A stretch of DNA of 64,000 bases from assembly GCF_014203325.1 (NCBI RefSeq), contig NZ_JACHIV010000001.1, forward strand, positions 5,705,501-5,769,500. Direction: 5' to 3'. This DNA is from Saccharopolyspora gloriosae. Lineage in GTDB: Bacteria > Actinomycetota > Actinomycetes > Mycobacteriales > Pseudonocardiaceae. Position 1 is the first letter of the stretch, and each line of letters begins with the position of its first letter. Below the pieces are notes generated by a model. That model saw only the letters and a list, made by a program, of their open reading frames with translations. It was not told the origin of the DNA and did no database searches. This document shows positions 35,540 to 45,359 of the stretch, one piece after another. The position numbers were made by a program, and so were the translations under genes.

Positions 35540-38062
35540 ATGACCGGACACGCATTGTTCATCGGTGTCTCCGAGTACGAATCGGACGGATTCGACTCCT
35601 ACCCCACCGTCGGAGAATCGGCGCGCAAGCTGCACGACCTGTTCGACGCCAGCTCCCTGTGGGACGCGAGCCGCTTGGTCGAGAACCCGATCCGCGGCCG
35701 GTTCATGGACGAGCTCCGCTCGACGCTCGACGAGTGCGGGCCCTCGGACTCCGCGCTCGTCTACTTCTGCGGCCACGGTGATCTGCCCCCGTGCGGGCGC
35801 ACCAGCCGACCCGAACTGCACCTGGCGCTCAGCGACAGCAAGCCGCACGACGCATCGACCCAGCTGCCCGTGCACCACGTCTACGAAGCGCTGGAGACGT
35901 GCCTGGCGAGCAAGAAGGTCTTGGTCCTGGACTGCTGCGAGTGCGGTCAGGTGCCGATGCTCAGCCACGTCGACGTCGAGATGCCCGAGTTCCGGGACGA
36001 GCGGACGTGGGTGCTCAAAGCACTGCGCTGGGGGGAGTCCTACGCGAAGGCGATCGATGGCGACCGCGGCGTGTACACCGCGTTCAGCGGCGCGCTCATC
36101 AAGATCCTCGACGGCGGACTCCCCGACGCGAGCAACCTGCTCGACATCGACGAGGTCTTCACCGAACTCGAGCGGAACCTGCACCGAGACCGTCACCCGG
36201 TGCCGGACATGATTCGCCGCGGACGAGGGTCGCTGGCACTGCTGGAGAACTCTTCACCGGAAGCCAAGCAGCGGATCCAGGACGAGCTGGAGTCCGCGAG
36301 CCTTTTCGAACTCGCGGCGATGTTGGACGGCGGCGCGGACCTCCCGGCGCCGGCGATCGAGCAGCAGCTGCGCGCCCGGCTGCGCACCAGCGAGAACGCG
36401 ATCGACCTGGCGCACCAGCTGCACGAACGCCCGGCCCTGCACCGGGGCCTCGCCGACGTGCTCATGACCGGCGCCGAGGACGTCGCCGGAGATTCGGCCC
36501 GCCAGCTCTCGCGCAGCGCCTGCCCGGACTGCGCGCACTTCGCCCAGGTCCTGCTGGAGCGGGCCGTCGAGTTGGACGCGAACCGGTTCGCGGAGTTCCA
36601 CCGAGCACTCGTGGCCGGGGAACCCGAGGTCACCCGGCTCGAACAGGACCTGGCGGGACTGGTCACCGGAGAACGCCTCGCCGCGCTGGTGAGCGAGCCG
36701 GAGGAACCGGCGGCCGAGGCGGCCGACCGCCTGCTCGGCCTGTTCGCCGCGGAGCGCCGGATGACCGACCTGCAGGAGGTGCTGACCGCGCTGTACGCGC
36801 GGGGCGAGCAGTTCGCGGTGGAGACCGTGCTGGCGAACGTGGCGCTGGGCCGGTCCGCGGTCGACGCGGCGAAGTTCGCGCAGCTGCAGCGGGACGCGGC
36901 GGAACGCGAAATCGGCAAGCTCGTGGTGCGCAAGCGGTTGCCGCAGGACGTCGCGGCCTACGTGGCCGCGTTCGACCTGCGGTCCGAGTCGGTGATGCGC
37001 GGCCTGCTGGCGGTCGCGGTGAAGACCTCGTCCTCTCACGACCTGATCCGGTTGGCGCGCGCGCTGCGGTCGCGGGGTTTCGCCGACGCCCCGGCGATCG
37101 TCATGGAGCGGGCGCTGCACGACGGTGCCCCGCCCCAGGACGTCTGCGACCTGCTCGACGGCCTCGCCGGCAGCGCCCCCGACCAGCGGACCGCGATCGA
37201 GGAGCTGTTCCTCACGCACCTGCGCGGCGCCTCGGTGGAGGAGCTGGAGACCTATCTGAGCCGCAAGGACTTCCTGGGCCGCTCGGACGCCTTGGTGCGC
37301 GACGTCGTCGCCGACCGCCCGATCGACGACGTGATCGCGCTGCACCGCCACGCCGCCGACGAGGACGCCGAACTGGCCTGGAACATCACGCACGCGGTGG
37401 CGGGCAGCCGCAAACCCTCGCACCTGGTGCAGTTCGCGCTCGCGTGCCCGCGCTACGCCGAGCAGCTGTTCACCGCCGTGGGACGGCAGCGCGACGGTGA
37501 CGACATCGGTCTCCTGCTGCGGAAGTGGCACGAAGACGTCGACGGGCTCCGCCACAGCGTTCCGCTGGCCACCTGGTTCGCCGCCGTGGTGCCGCCGGAA
37601 GTCCTGCTGGACGCACGGGAGTTCCTGGTGGGCCTGGGCAAGAAGGAGTCGACGAAACCGGTGGACGACGTGCTCCGGATGGTGCTGCACGAGCACGCGC
37701 TCCGGTTGGCACCTCAGGAGCTCGCGGCGTTGCTGGTCGCCCTGCCCGCGCCGAGCTCGCGCAAGCTGTCCGAGATCACCGTGCCGCTGGTCCGGAAGCT
37801 GGACGAGGAGTTCAAGGACTTGCCGGTCCAGGAGCAGAGCGAGGAGCCCGGCGAGGACGCGGTGACGCTCACCTACCTGGCCCGGGTGGTGGCGGCGGTG
37901 TCGCACTACGACCATCCCGTCGCCGAAGACCTCGTGGCGCGGATCGACGGCGCCGTCTACAACCGGGACGACGCGGCGCTGCACCGGCGGTATGCGAAGG
38001 AGCTGGGCGAGAGCGGTGCGCCGGGGCGGGAACGCGACTTCAGGCGTCGGATCGATTCTTGA
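35540..38062 (+). CDS. Caspase-like (C14) protease with long helical C-terminal region
   Basis: An 840-residue protein. The start is taken at ATG 35540, where the caspase fold begins (HALFIGVSEYES). The p20-like domain occupies about residues 1-240, with catalytic His79 in YFCGHGD and Cys133 in VLDCCECG. The remaining 600 residues are alpha-helical, leucine/alanine-rich and repeat-like, without membrane segments, and may act as a sensor or scaffold. Bacterial caspase-like proteases act in regulated proteolysis, signalling and phage-triggered cell death. The 3' end overlaps the convergent permease gene by 23 bp. No adjacent nuclease, gasdermin or nucleotide-cyclase gene is seen. Confidence 0.87.
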   Translation: MTGHALFIGVSEYESDGFDSYPTVGESARKLHDLFDASSLWDASRLVENPIRGRFMDELRSTLDECGPSDSALVYFCGHGDLPPCGRTSRPELHLALSDSKPHDASTQLPVHHVYEALETCLASKKVLVLDCCECGQVPMLSHVDVEMPEFRDERTWVLKALRWGESYAKAIDGDRGVYTAFSGALIKILDGGLPDASNLLDIDEVFTELERNLHRDRHPVPDMIRRGRGSLALLENSSPEAKQRIQDELESASLFELAAMLDGGADLPAPAIEQQLRARLRTSENAIDLAHQLHERPALHRGLADVLMTGAEDVAGDSARQLSRSACPDCAHFAQVLLERAVELDANRFAEFHRALVAGEPEVTRLEQDLAGLVTGERLAALVSEPEEPAAEAADRLLGLFAAERRMTDLQEVLTALYARGEQFAVETVLANVALGRSAVDAAKFAQLQRDAAEREIGKLVVRKRLPQDVAAYVAAFDLRSESVMRGLLAVAVKTSSSHDLIRLARALRSRGFADAPAIVMERALHDGAPPQDVCDLLDGLAGSAPDQRTAIEELFLTHLRGASVEELETYLSRKDFLGRSDALVRDVVADRPIDDVIALHRHAADEDAELAWNITHAVAGSRKPSHLVQFALACPRYAEQLFTAVGRQRDGDDIGLLLRKWHEDVDGLRHSVPLATWFAAVVPPEVLLDAREFLVGLGKKESTKPVDDVLRMVLHEHALRLAPQELAALLVALPAPSSRKLSEITVPLVRKLDEEFKDLPVQEQSEEPGEDAVTLTYLARVVAAVSHYDHPVAEDLVARIDGAVYNRDDAALHRRYAKELGESGAPGRERDFRRRIDS

Positions 38063-39665
38063 GCCGGATGAAGGATTCGGCCTCCCGCACACCGACCCGG
38101 TGGAACAGGAGGCCCGCCGCCCCTGCGGCCACCGCCAGCGCCACCGCGGTGATCCCGTAGAGCAGCGGATCTTCGAACCGGAAGAGGTCCTCGCGCCCGA
38201 GCATGAACTCGACGAATTCGGGGCGGCCCTCCTCCTTACTGGTCGGATCCGACAGGAGGTACCGGATCACCAGGTGGCACCAGGCCAGCGCCAGGAGCAC
38301 CGCGAAGTAACCGAGCAGCCAGCGGGCCCGCCGCAGGTGCTCGGCCCGGTTGCGGTCGGTCTCCGAGCGCCGCGACCAGAACATCGCCGCCGCCACCACT
38401 GCCATCAGCGCGTAGGCCCACAGCAGCGTGATGAAGCCCGTGTAGAACGCGATCACCGTGCTCACGACGAAGCTCACCGGTGCCAGCAGCCGGCCACCGC
38501 GCGGACCGGGGAACATCTCCGCCTTCCACGACGCCTGGTAGGCCACGGCCGCGTAGGAGTAGACGAACAGGTAGATCACGCTCTTGGCGTCGGTGATCTC
38601 CGACCAGTCGCCCAGGCTCGTCATCAGCACCAGCACCGCGACGCCGAACAGGTACACGACGAACAGCACCTGCAACGAGCTGCGCATGGTGAGCCGCGGC
38701 AGCTTCAGCACGCTCTGGTCCGCAGAGGTCTTGAGCACGATGGCGGCCAGGTAGATGAACAGCAGGGCGTTGGTCAGCGGGGACAGGACGCTCACGACCG
38801 CTACCAGCAGGGATTCCGGGGAACCGGGCTCGGGGGCGCGCCAGGCGTCGTGCACCCCGACCGTGTACACCAGCTGGAGCAGGAGGTAGATCACCGTCGC
38901 GATGATCAGCGCACCGTAGATGGCGAAGCCGCGGTGCTCCTTGCCGGCCTTGTCGCCGTTGTCCACCGGCCCCTGGAACCCGGTGAACGCGAACATCATC
39001 CCGGCTGCCGTGATCACCGGGATCAGCATGGTCAGGGCCATGTCCTGGTCGGCACCGGTCGGCGCGGGAAGGATCAGGTAGTGCACGCTCGCGGCGCTGA
39101 GGACGAGCGCCACCAGCAGCACCGCTTTCGCCACGCTCAGCGCCAGGTTCAGCCGGAGCATCAGGCGAGCGCCGACGACGTGGATCGCGAACAGCCCGCT
39201 CAGCACGGCCCACGCGGCCAGCGCTCCCCCACCGGTCAGCGCGAAGCCGCCGTCGCTGCGCGGGTAGGACAACGTCACGCCCTCGAAGGTGCGGTCGAGC
39301 GCCAGCACCGCGACGAGCGCCCCGGCGGGAGGATTTCCCGCGTACATGGTGAACAGTCCGGCGTTGATGATGGTGCCGACGACGCGGCCGCTGCGGTCCT
39401 GCGCCCACCACGCCAACCCGCCCGACCGCGGATCCGTGCGGGCGAGCCGGACGACGATCGCGGCGACGGCGAGCACCACGACCAAGCCGACGAGCCACGG
39501 CAGGACGACGAGGTACACGGGGGAACCGGACTTCGAATACACCTGGTGCATCTCGGGAACCCCGGAAAGCCAGGCAGCGCCCAGGACGCCGCCCAGCGCC
39601 AGGGCCAACTGCTGTCCCCTGCTGAGCGCGACCGGTTCTCCGCTGTCGTCGTTCCGGTGCACCAC
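38040..39665 (-). CDS. APC-superfamily permease-like membrane protein 1
   Basis: A 541-residue protein with about 12-14 membrane helices. The start codons GTG-GTG follow CTGGGAGCC. Helix 1 carries a glycine-rich GGVLGAAW as in APC amino-acid transporters, and FTGFQGPVDNGDKAGKEHRGFA is a long conserved loop. The C-terminal tail is VREAESFIRLKN. It is about 60% similar by eye to the next gene upstream, clearly a tandem duplicate. Its stop overlaps that of the caspase gene on the other strand. The substrate cannot be named. Confidence 0.8.
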   Translation of the reverse strand: MVHRNDDSGEPVALSRGQQLALALGGVLGAAWLSGVPEMHQVYSKSGSPVYLVVLPWLVGLVVVLAVAAIVVRLARTDPRSGGLAWWAQDRSGRVVGTIINAGLFTMYAGNPPAGALVAVLALDRTFEGVTLSYPRSDGGFALTGGGALAAWAVLSGLFAIHVVGARLMLRLNLALSVAKAVLLVALVLSAASVHYLILPAPTGADQDMALTMLIPVITAAGMMFAFTGFQGPVDNGDKAGKEHRGFAIYGALIIATVIYLLLQLVYTVGVHDAWRAPEPGSPESLLVAVVSVLSPLTNALLFIYLAAIVLKTSADQSVLKLPRLTMRSSLQVLFVVYLFGVAVLVLMTSLGDWSEITDAKSVIYLFVYSYAAVAYQASWKAEMFPGPRGGRLLAPVSFVVSTVIAFYTGFITLLWAYALMAVVAAAMFWSRRSETDRNRAEHLRRARWLLGYFAVLLALAWCHLVIRYLLSDPTSKEEGRPEFVEFMLGREDLFRFEDPLLYGITAVALAVAAGAAGLLFHRVGVREAESFIRLKNRSDA

Positions 39666-39834
39666 ACGGCTCCCAGTGCGTAGACGGATCCGAGTCGGCG
39701 ACTCCGATGCCGCCAGGAGTGATCCATGTTACTGGCGAGCTTCGTCCGGTCGATCTGCTTTCTCCGATCGGATCGGCCCGTTCGTCGCACGTTCGGCGGT
39801 CGCGCGGAGGACGCCGGCGGGGTTCGTGGAGCCG

Positions 39835-41433
39835 TCAGCCGGAGGTCCCGTTCTTGAGCCGGATGAAGGATTCGGCCTCCCGCACACCGCTGCGGTAGAA
39901 CAGCAGCCCCGCGACCACCGCGACCACCGCGAGGACGCTGGTGACGATTCCGTCCACCAGCCCGTTCTCGAACGGCGGCAGATCGCGGGATCCGCGCAGG
40001 AGGTCGGCGAGCGGGCCGGGGTCCGCGGCCAAGGAGTACCGGACGACGAAGTGGCACCCGCTCAGCACCAGCAGCACCGCGAAGTAGCCGAGCAGCCACC
40101 GGGCGCGGCGCAGGTGCTGGGCCCGGTTGCGATCCGCTTCCGCGCGGCGGGACCAGAACATCAGTGTCGCGACCACGACCATCAGCGCGCACGCCCACAG
40201 CAACGTGGGGAATCCGGTGTAGAACGCGATCACGGTGACCGCCGCGAAGCTCACCGGCGCCAGCGCGCGGCCCCCGCGGGTGTCGAGTCGCGAGTGCTCC
40301 AGGACGTTCTGCCGCCACGACGCCCGGTAGCAGACGGCGGCGTAGGAGTAGACGAACAGGTAGAGCACGCTCTTGGCGGCGGTGATCTCGGAGATGCCCG
40401 CCCACATCAGCACCAGCAGGCCGAACCCGAACGCGAAGATGACCAGCATCGGCTGGAACGACTTGCGCTTGTTGAAGCCGGGCAGCGCGAGCACTCCCTG
40501 CTCCGCGGAGGTCTTGAGCACGATCGCGGCCAGGTAGAGGAAGACCAGCGCGTTCGTCAGCGGCGGCAGGACCGTCGCGACGACCCGCAACGCGAACGGC
40601 CAGCCCGATCCGGGATCGGGCAGGTGCCAGTTCCCGGCAAGTCCCTCGGCGAACACCAGCTGGAGCCCCGCGTAGAGCAACAACGAGATGATCAGCGCGC
40701 CGTAGACGGCGAAGCCGCGGTGGTCCTTGCCGGACTTGTCGCCGTTGTCCACCGGCCCTTGGAACCCGGTGAACGCGAAGATGATCCCGGTCGTCGCGGT
40801 CACGGTGAGCACGGCGAAGACGGCGTCACCATCCTGGCCCGGGTTCGGGAGGATCAGCACGTGGGCGAACGCGGAGACGCCGATGAACACCAGCAGCAGG
40901 AGGACTTTCGCCGCGCTGAGCACCACGTTCAACCGGAGCATCGCGCGGGCACCGAGGACGTGGACCGCGAACAACGCGCTCAGCAAGCCCAGCGCGAGCA
41001 GCCCGATGCGCCAGTCCGCCACTTCGCACGTGCCGTCCTCGGACGTGCACCACCGCCAGCCGAACGCGTCGTTGAGCGCGGTCGCGGCGGCCAACGCCCC
41101 GGCGGGCGGATTCCCCGCGTAGACGACGAACAGTCCCGCGTTGATGATGGTGCCGACGACCCGGCCGCTGCGGTCCTGCGCCCACCACGCCAACCCGCCC
41201 GAACGCGGATCCGTGCGGGCGAGCCGAACCACGATCGCGGCCACCAGCACGAGCACGGCGAACCCGACCAGCCACGGCAGCACGCCGAGGTAACGGTGCG
41301 GACCGGTCACCTGCGCGACCTCGGGAATGCCGATGATCCAGCCGGACCCGAGGACACCTCCCAGGGCCAGAGCCAACTGCTGCCACTTGCCGAGCGCCAC
41401 CGGTTCCCCGTTGCCAGCGTTCCGGTGCACCAC
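39835..41433 (-). CDS. APC-superfamily permease-like membrane protein 2 (tandem paralogue)
   Basis: A 532-residue protein collinear with its neighbour at 38040. It has the same GTG-GTG start context (CTGGGGGCC ahead), GGVLGSGWIIG in helix 1, RTDPRSGGLAWWAQDRSG, FTGFQGPVDNGDKSGKDHRG, SAEQG and the same VREAESFIRLKN end. It differs by an insertion with two cysteines (WCTSEDGTCEV). Even the upstream bases are conserved between the copies, indicating a fairly recent duplication or homogenisation. Transport of an amino acid or osmolyte is possible but unproven. Confidence 0.8.
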   Translation of the reverse strand: MVHRNAGNGEPVALGKWQQLALALGGVLGSGWIIGIPEVAQVTGPHRYLGVLPWLVGFAVLVLVAAIVVRLARTDPRSGGLAWWAQDRSGRVVGTIINAGLFVVYAGNPPAGALAAATALNDAFGWRWCTSEDGTCEVADWRIGLLALGLLSALFAVHVLGARAMLRLNVVLSAAKVLLLLVFIGVSAFAHVLILPNPGQDGDAVFAVLTVTATTGIIFAFTGFQGPVDNGDKSGKDHRGFAVYGALIISLLLYAGLQLVFAEGLAGNWHLPDPGSGWPFALRVVATVLPPLTNALVFLYLAAIVLKTSAEQGVLALPGFNKRKSFQPMLVIFAFGFGLLVLMWAGISEITAAKSVLYLFVYSYAAVCYRASWRQNVLEHSRLDTRGGRALAPVSFAAVTVIAFYTGFPTLLWACALMVVVATLMFWSRRAEADRNRAQHLRRARWLLGYFAVLLVLSGCHFVVRYSLAADPGPLADLLRGSRDLPPFENGLVDGIVTSVLAVVAVVAGLLFYRSGVREAESFIRLKNGTSG

Positions 41434-41612
41434 ACGGCCCCCAGCGCGTAGAAGGATCGGCGACTCGGCCGAGATCGATCGATGCTACCGACGATCCTCT
41501 TGCTCGCGAACGATCTTTCGTCGATCTGAGCGCGGGAAAGCTCGGGCGGGGGCGTTAGCGGACCAGGGGGCGCCCTACTGGAGCAGCGCCCGCTGCTGCG
41601 GGGTGGAACGGG

Positions 41613-42362
41613 TCAGCCGGGGTCTTCCTCGGATTTGCGGCTGTCGACGATGAGGGCTTCGGCTCGGACGAGGACGTCGATCTGGGCGGGGTTGTAGAGG
41701 TCGCGAATGGCCTTGCCGAAGGTCCGCTGGGCGTGGCGGACGCCGCCGGGGGCGTCGGCGTGGATGTCGCGCAATCCGGGGTTCGCCTCTTCGACGTCGC
41801 GGATGTAGGGGGCGAGGCGTTCGGCCAGCCGCTGGCGGGTGTCGTCGTCCGCGTCGGCGGTCAGCTCCTCGAACTCCTTGTCCGCGGCGTCTCCGGGGGC
41901 GTTGCGCAGCAGGTCGCCGTAGGTCTGCAAGCCCTGCGGGCCGAGGACCCTGGTCATGACCACGACGAGGGAGCGGTCCGCGTCGGAGAGCCCTGCGTTC
42001 GCGGCGACCGGGGCGAAGTCCGCGGGCAGGTCGGTGGGCGCGGACTTGCTCAGGATGAGGCCGAGTTCGATGCGGGCTCGCTGGAGCCGTTCGATGGTGG
42101 CGGCCAGTTCGGCGTCGAGGGTGCGCAATGCCTGCTCCGGGTGGTCGTCGGCGTCGCCCATGGCGGCGATCTGGGACAGCGAGAAGCCGAGGTCGGTCAA
42201 CCGCTTGATGCGCAGCACCCGAACCAGGTGGGCCACGCCGTACTGCTTGTAGCCGTTGGCCCGCCGCTCGGGCTCCGCCAGCAGGCCGACCTCGTGGTAG
42301 TGCCGCACCGCTCGCAGGCTCGTCCCGGCCAGCTCAGCGATCTCACGCGTGCTCCATCCCAC
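41613..42362 (-). CDS. MerR-family transcriptional regulator
   Basis: A 249-residue regulator from GTG 42362 with a GAGGTGATGG site. The winged helix (TREIAELAGTSLRAVRHYHEVGLL) and the dimerisation coil follow the MerR plan to about residue 110. The ~140-residue C-terminal effector part is helical and has no cysteine metal site, so it probably senses an organic ligand. It diverges from a DUF3159 membrane protein, and two copies of a dyad lie in the shared promoter. Confidence 0.87.
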   Translation of the reverse strand: MGWSTREIAELAGTSLRAVRHYHEVGLLAEPERRANGYKQYGVAHLVRVLRIKRLTDLGFSLSQIAAMGDADDHPEQALRTLDAELAATIERLQRARIELGLILSKSAPTDLPADFAPVAANAGLSDADRSLVVVMTRVLGPQGLQTYGDLLRNAPGDAADKEFEELTADADDDTRQRLAERLAPYIRDVEEANPGLRDIHADAPGGVRHAQRTFGKAIRDLYNPAQIDVLVRAEALIVDSRKSEEDPG

Positions 42363-42424
42363 GCCATCACCTCGTTCGTAGAGCGTTCCGCCGACGCGGT
42401 CGCGCCGACGGGTTCCAGTGAAAA

Positions 42425-42544
42425 CCGTGCCGTTGCGGCACGGTCAAGCGCGCGAGCGCCGAAGCACCGCGCACGAACAGGCATAACCCAGAAATGTGAC
42501 CCATGACACTCTGCCGGGATCTTGAGCATGCCGTTGCGGCACGG
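42425..42544. promoter_or_regulatory. Two identical operator-like 16-mers between merR and the DUF3159 gene
   Basis: TGCCGTTGCGGCACGG occurs at 42428-42443 and 42529-42544. The first copy extends to a perfect dyad CCGTGCC-gttgc-GGCACGG (42425-42443). Arm length and position fit MerR operators, which usually lie in a promoter spacer. Confidence 0.65.
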
Positions 42545-42596
42545 CTTCTCCTGGTTCGCAGCTCACCCCACACCACGGCACACCGGGAGATCAGCG

Positions 42597-43259
42597 ATGA
42601 CCACGATGGACCGCATCGACGACCGCACCGACGAGACGACCACCGCACCGGCCTTCGAGCAGAAGCAGACGATGCTCGACCACCTGGGCGGTCCTTCGGG
42701 GATGGTGTACACGACGCTGCCGGTCGTCGTGTTCGCCGCGACCGTCCCCTTCGCGCCGCTGCCCATCACCATCGGGATCGCGGTCGCCGTGGCCCTGGTG
42801 CTCGCCGGAGTGCGGCTGCTGCGCGGGGAGAAGGTCTCGGCGGCGCTCGGCGGCGTGTTCGGCGTCGCGGCTGCGGGCGGCATCGCCGCGTGGACCGGGT
42901 CGGCCAACGACTTCTTCCTGATCGGGATCTGGGCCAGCCTCGCGGGCGCCGTCGTCACCCTCGCCTCGCTGCTGGCCCGCAGGCCGATCACCGGGCTCGC
43001 CTGGAACGCCCTGCACGGCGGCACGCACCACTGGCGCGAGGACCGGCCGTCGCTGCGCGCGCACTACATCGCCACGCTCGCCGCGACCGCCGTGTTCACC
43101 GCCCGGTTCATCGTCAAGGAATGGCTCTACCTCGCCGACTCCACCGGCTGGCTCGCGTTCGCGAAGGTCGCCATGGGCACCCCGCTGACGGCGCTCGCCG
43201 CCGTGGTCGTCGTCTGGGCCTTCCGCCGCACCACCAAGCGCCTCCTCCACCAGTCCTGA
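42597..43259 (+). CDS. DUF3159 membrane protein
   Basis: A 220-residue protein. ATG 42597 follows GGGAGATCAGC; an upstream in-frame start at 42522 overlaps the second operator copy. Five to six helices are predicted. The segments LGGPSGMVYTTLPVVVFAATV, LTGLAWNALHGGTHHWREDR-like and FIVKEWLYLAD fit DUF3159, a family of actinobacterial integral membrane proteins of unknown function. It is probably controlled by the divergent MerR protein. Confidence 0.8.
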   Translation: MTTMDRIDDRTDETTTAPAFEQKQTMLDHLGGPSGMVYTTLPVVVFAATVPFAPLPITIGIAVAVALVLAGVRLLRGEKVSAALGGVFGVAAAGGIAAWTGSANDFFLIGIWASLAGAVVTLASLLARRPITGLAWNALHGGTHHWREDRPSLRAHYIATLAATAVFTARFIVKEWLYLADSTGWLAFAKVAMGTPLTALAAVVVVWAFRRTTKRLLHQS

Positions 43260-43263
43260 CGTG

Positions 43264-43287
43264 CCCCGCGACGTCGCCGTCGCGGGG
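43264..43287 (+). terminator. Hairpin downstream of the DUF3159 gene
   Basis: CCCCGCGAC-gtcgcc-GTCGCGGGG is a 9-bp stem starting 4 bases after the stop. Confidence 0.65.
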
Positions 43288-43351
43288 ACGTCGCGGTGTA
43301 CGGTGTTGTTGATCACCACCAGCCCTGAGCGCCGTGCGGAGGAACGAACCG

Positions 43352-43894
43352 ATGAACGTCGACGATTCCTCCGCCGGCCGCACGGACGCGGCCTCCGACG
43401 GCACTTCCCGTGCGGACGCCGAGCGGATCGAGGTGTCCCGGTACGTCCCGGCCCCGGCAGGCGTGATCTTCGCGGTCCTCGCCGACCCGCAGGGCCACGT
43501 GGACATCGACGCGTCGGGAATGCTCATGGACGCTGAGGGTCGGCCGGTCGAGCAGCCCGGCGATCGGTTCCTGGTCCACATGAGCCGGGAAGCGCTCGGG
43601 GACCTCCCGTTGGGCGAGTACGACGTCGAGGTCGTCATCACGAAGCTCACCCCAGGCGAGGAGATCGCCTGGACCGTCGAGTCCCCGGGCCGGACGAACG
43701 TCCGCCACATCTACGGCTACCGGCTGGAACCCGCCGAGGACGGCACCCGCGTCACTTCCTACTACGACTGGTCGGAGGTCGACGAGGCGCACAAGGAGCG
43801 CTTCACCTTCCCGGTGGTCCCCGAATCCGCCCTCAAGTCCACCCTCGGCATCCTCGACCGCACCGCCCGCCGACGGCTCCGATCCGCCACCTGA
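43352..43894 (+). CDS. SRPBCC/START-like protein (polyketide cyclase/dehydrase family)
   Basis: A 180-residue protein. ATG 43352 has an excellent GGAGGAACG site. After a 25-residue Ser/Asp-rich leader the SRPBCC fold begins with RYVPAPAGVIFAVLADPQGHVDIDASG. It continues through strands to VTSYYDWSEV and a long C-terminal helix. The family binds hydrophobic ligands in a helix-grip cavity. No enzymatic residues can be assigned. It is a stand-alone gene. Confidence 0.82.
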   Translation: MNVDDSSAGRTDAASDGTSRADAERIEVSRYVPAPAGVIFAVLADPQGHVDIDASGMLMDAEGRPVEQPGDRFLVHMSREALGDLPLGEYDVEVVITKLTPGEEIAWTVESPGRTNVRHIYGYRLEPAEDGTRVTSYYDWSEVDEAHKERFTFPVVPESALKSTLGILDRTARRRLRSAT

Positions 43895-43966
43895 CCGGAC
43901 GAGGTCGGCGGGCGCGGGCCGATTTGGAAGTGCGACGCAGAACGTCCGGGCACCGCCGATCCGAGC

Positions 43967-45178
43967 TCAGCGCTTGCGGGCCGCCGCCGCCATCATCACG
44001 GTGCCCACGGCGAAGGCGGCGCCCAGCGCTCCCCAGCCGGTCAGCGCGCCGCGCAGCACGACGACGGTCATGAACGGCGGGCCGACCGCGAACTGCACGG
44101 CCTGGCCGAAGTCGAAGGCGCCGAGGTAGGCGCCCATCGAACGCTCCGGCGCGAGGCGGTAGGACAGTTCGAACGCCGACACCGAGTGCATGTTCTCCCC
44201 CACCGTGATCAGCACGACCGCCAGCACCACGACCAGCAGTACGACGTCGGCGGAGGCGTTCTCCGCGGTCAGGAACAGCGCCGCCGCGGCCAGCAGCGGG
44301 ACCAGCGCGCGGATCGCGGTGCGGCGCGCGGCGGGGATGGTGCGGGTCCACCGGGTCAGCGGCACCTGCAATCCCACGGTCAGCACGGTGTTGATCGCCA
44401 GCAGCGGCCCCACCCAGCCGTCGGCCAGCGGGGTCCTCGTGATGATCCACAGCGGCAGCAAGGTGAACAGCACCGAGTCGTGCAGCAGCAGGATCGCGTT
44501 GCCCGCCACCAGCGTGAGGTAGCGGGAATCCTTGAGGACCGCCTTGCGCCGCTCCGGGGATTCGACCGCTACCTCGTCCGGTTCGGGCACCGGTCCGCGT
44601 CCGCGCCGGATGAGCACCCGCACGACGGCCAGCAGCACCAGGAACGACAGCGCGTTGATCGCGAATCCGGTGAAGTACGCGGCGTCGGTGCCGATGGAGA
44701 CGACGACGCCGCCGAGCAGCAGTCCGACGCTCATGCCGATGTTGCGGGCGGTGCGCAGCACGGCCATGGCGCGGCTGCGGTTCTCCGGGCGTTCGGCCTG
44801 GAGCAGGAACAGCTGCTGGACGGGCGCGCTCGCCCGGTCCGCCAGGCCCAGCACGCAGAGCAGGACCGCGTAGGCCCAGAACGAGGACACGAACGGGAAC
44901 GCCGCGTACCCGACGGTCCGGACCAGCAGCAGGAACGTCCACACCCCACCGGCCCCGATCCGGTCGGACAACCACCCGGCCGGGCCCGGCGAGGCGAGCG
45001 CGATCAGGTTCGCGGCACCCACCACAACACCGACCTGGACCGGGTCGATCCCCAGGCGCACCACCACGTACACCGGGATGAGCACCAGGAACAGGCCGGT
45101 TCCCAGCGCGTCCACCAGCCCGCCGCCAGCCAGGACCAAACCCCGGCGGCTTCCTCGGGCGACATGCGTCAACTGCAC
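43967..45178 (-). CDS. MFS transporter (drug-efflux-like)
   Basis: A 403-residue, 12-helix MFS protein from GTG 45178. The loop 2-3 signature GPAGWLSDRIGAGG is visible, with a charged central loop (RGRGPVPEPDEVAVESPERRK). It resembles actinomycete efflux carriers related to MDR-type MFS proteins. No adjacent regulator suggests a substrate. Confidence 0.82.
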   Translation of the reverse strand: MQLTHVARGSRRGLVLAGGGLVDALGTGLFLVLIPVYVVVRLGIDPVQVGVVVGAANLIALASPGPAGWLSDRIGAGGVWTFLLLVRTVGYAAFPFVSSFWAYAVLLCVLGLADRASAPVQQLFLLQAERPENRSRAMAVLRTARNIGMSVGLLLGGVVVSIGTDAAYFTGFAINALSFLVLLAVVRVLIRRGRGPVPEPDEVAVESPERRKAVLKDSRYLTLVAGNAILLLHDSVLFTLLPLWIITRTPLADGWVGPLLAINTVLTVGLQVPLTRWTRTIPAARRTAIRALVPLLAAAALFLTAENASADVVLLVVVLAVVLITVGENMHSVSAFELSYRLAPERSMGAYLGAFDFGQAVQFAVGPPFMTVVVLRGALTGWGALGAAFAVGTVMMAAAARKR

Positions 45179-45359
45179 GACAGAGACCTCTCAACACCGC
45201 GATCCCCGCGCCGAAAACCCGGCCGGGCCGCGCCCTCTCGGGGCAGACGTGAATGCTGTCATTTCCCCGGAACGGCCCGGAATCCGGGCGGCGCGCGGTG
45301 CGAGCGGCTTCGCCGAACGCCCCGCGATGCGCGGCGCGACGTTCGGCGAGCCGGACGAA

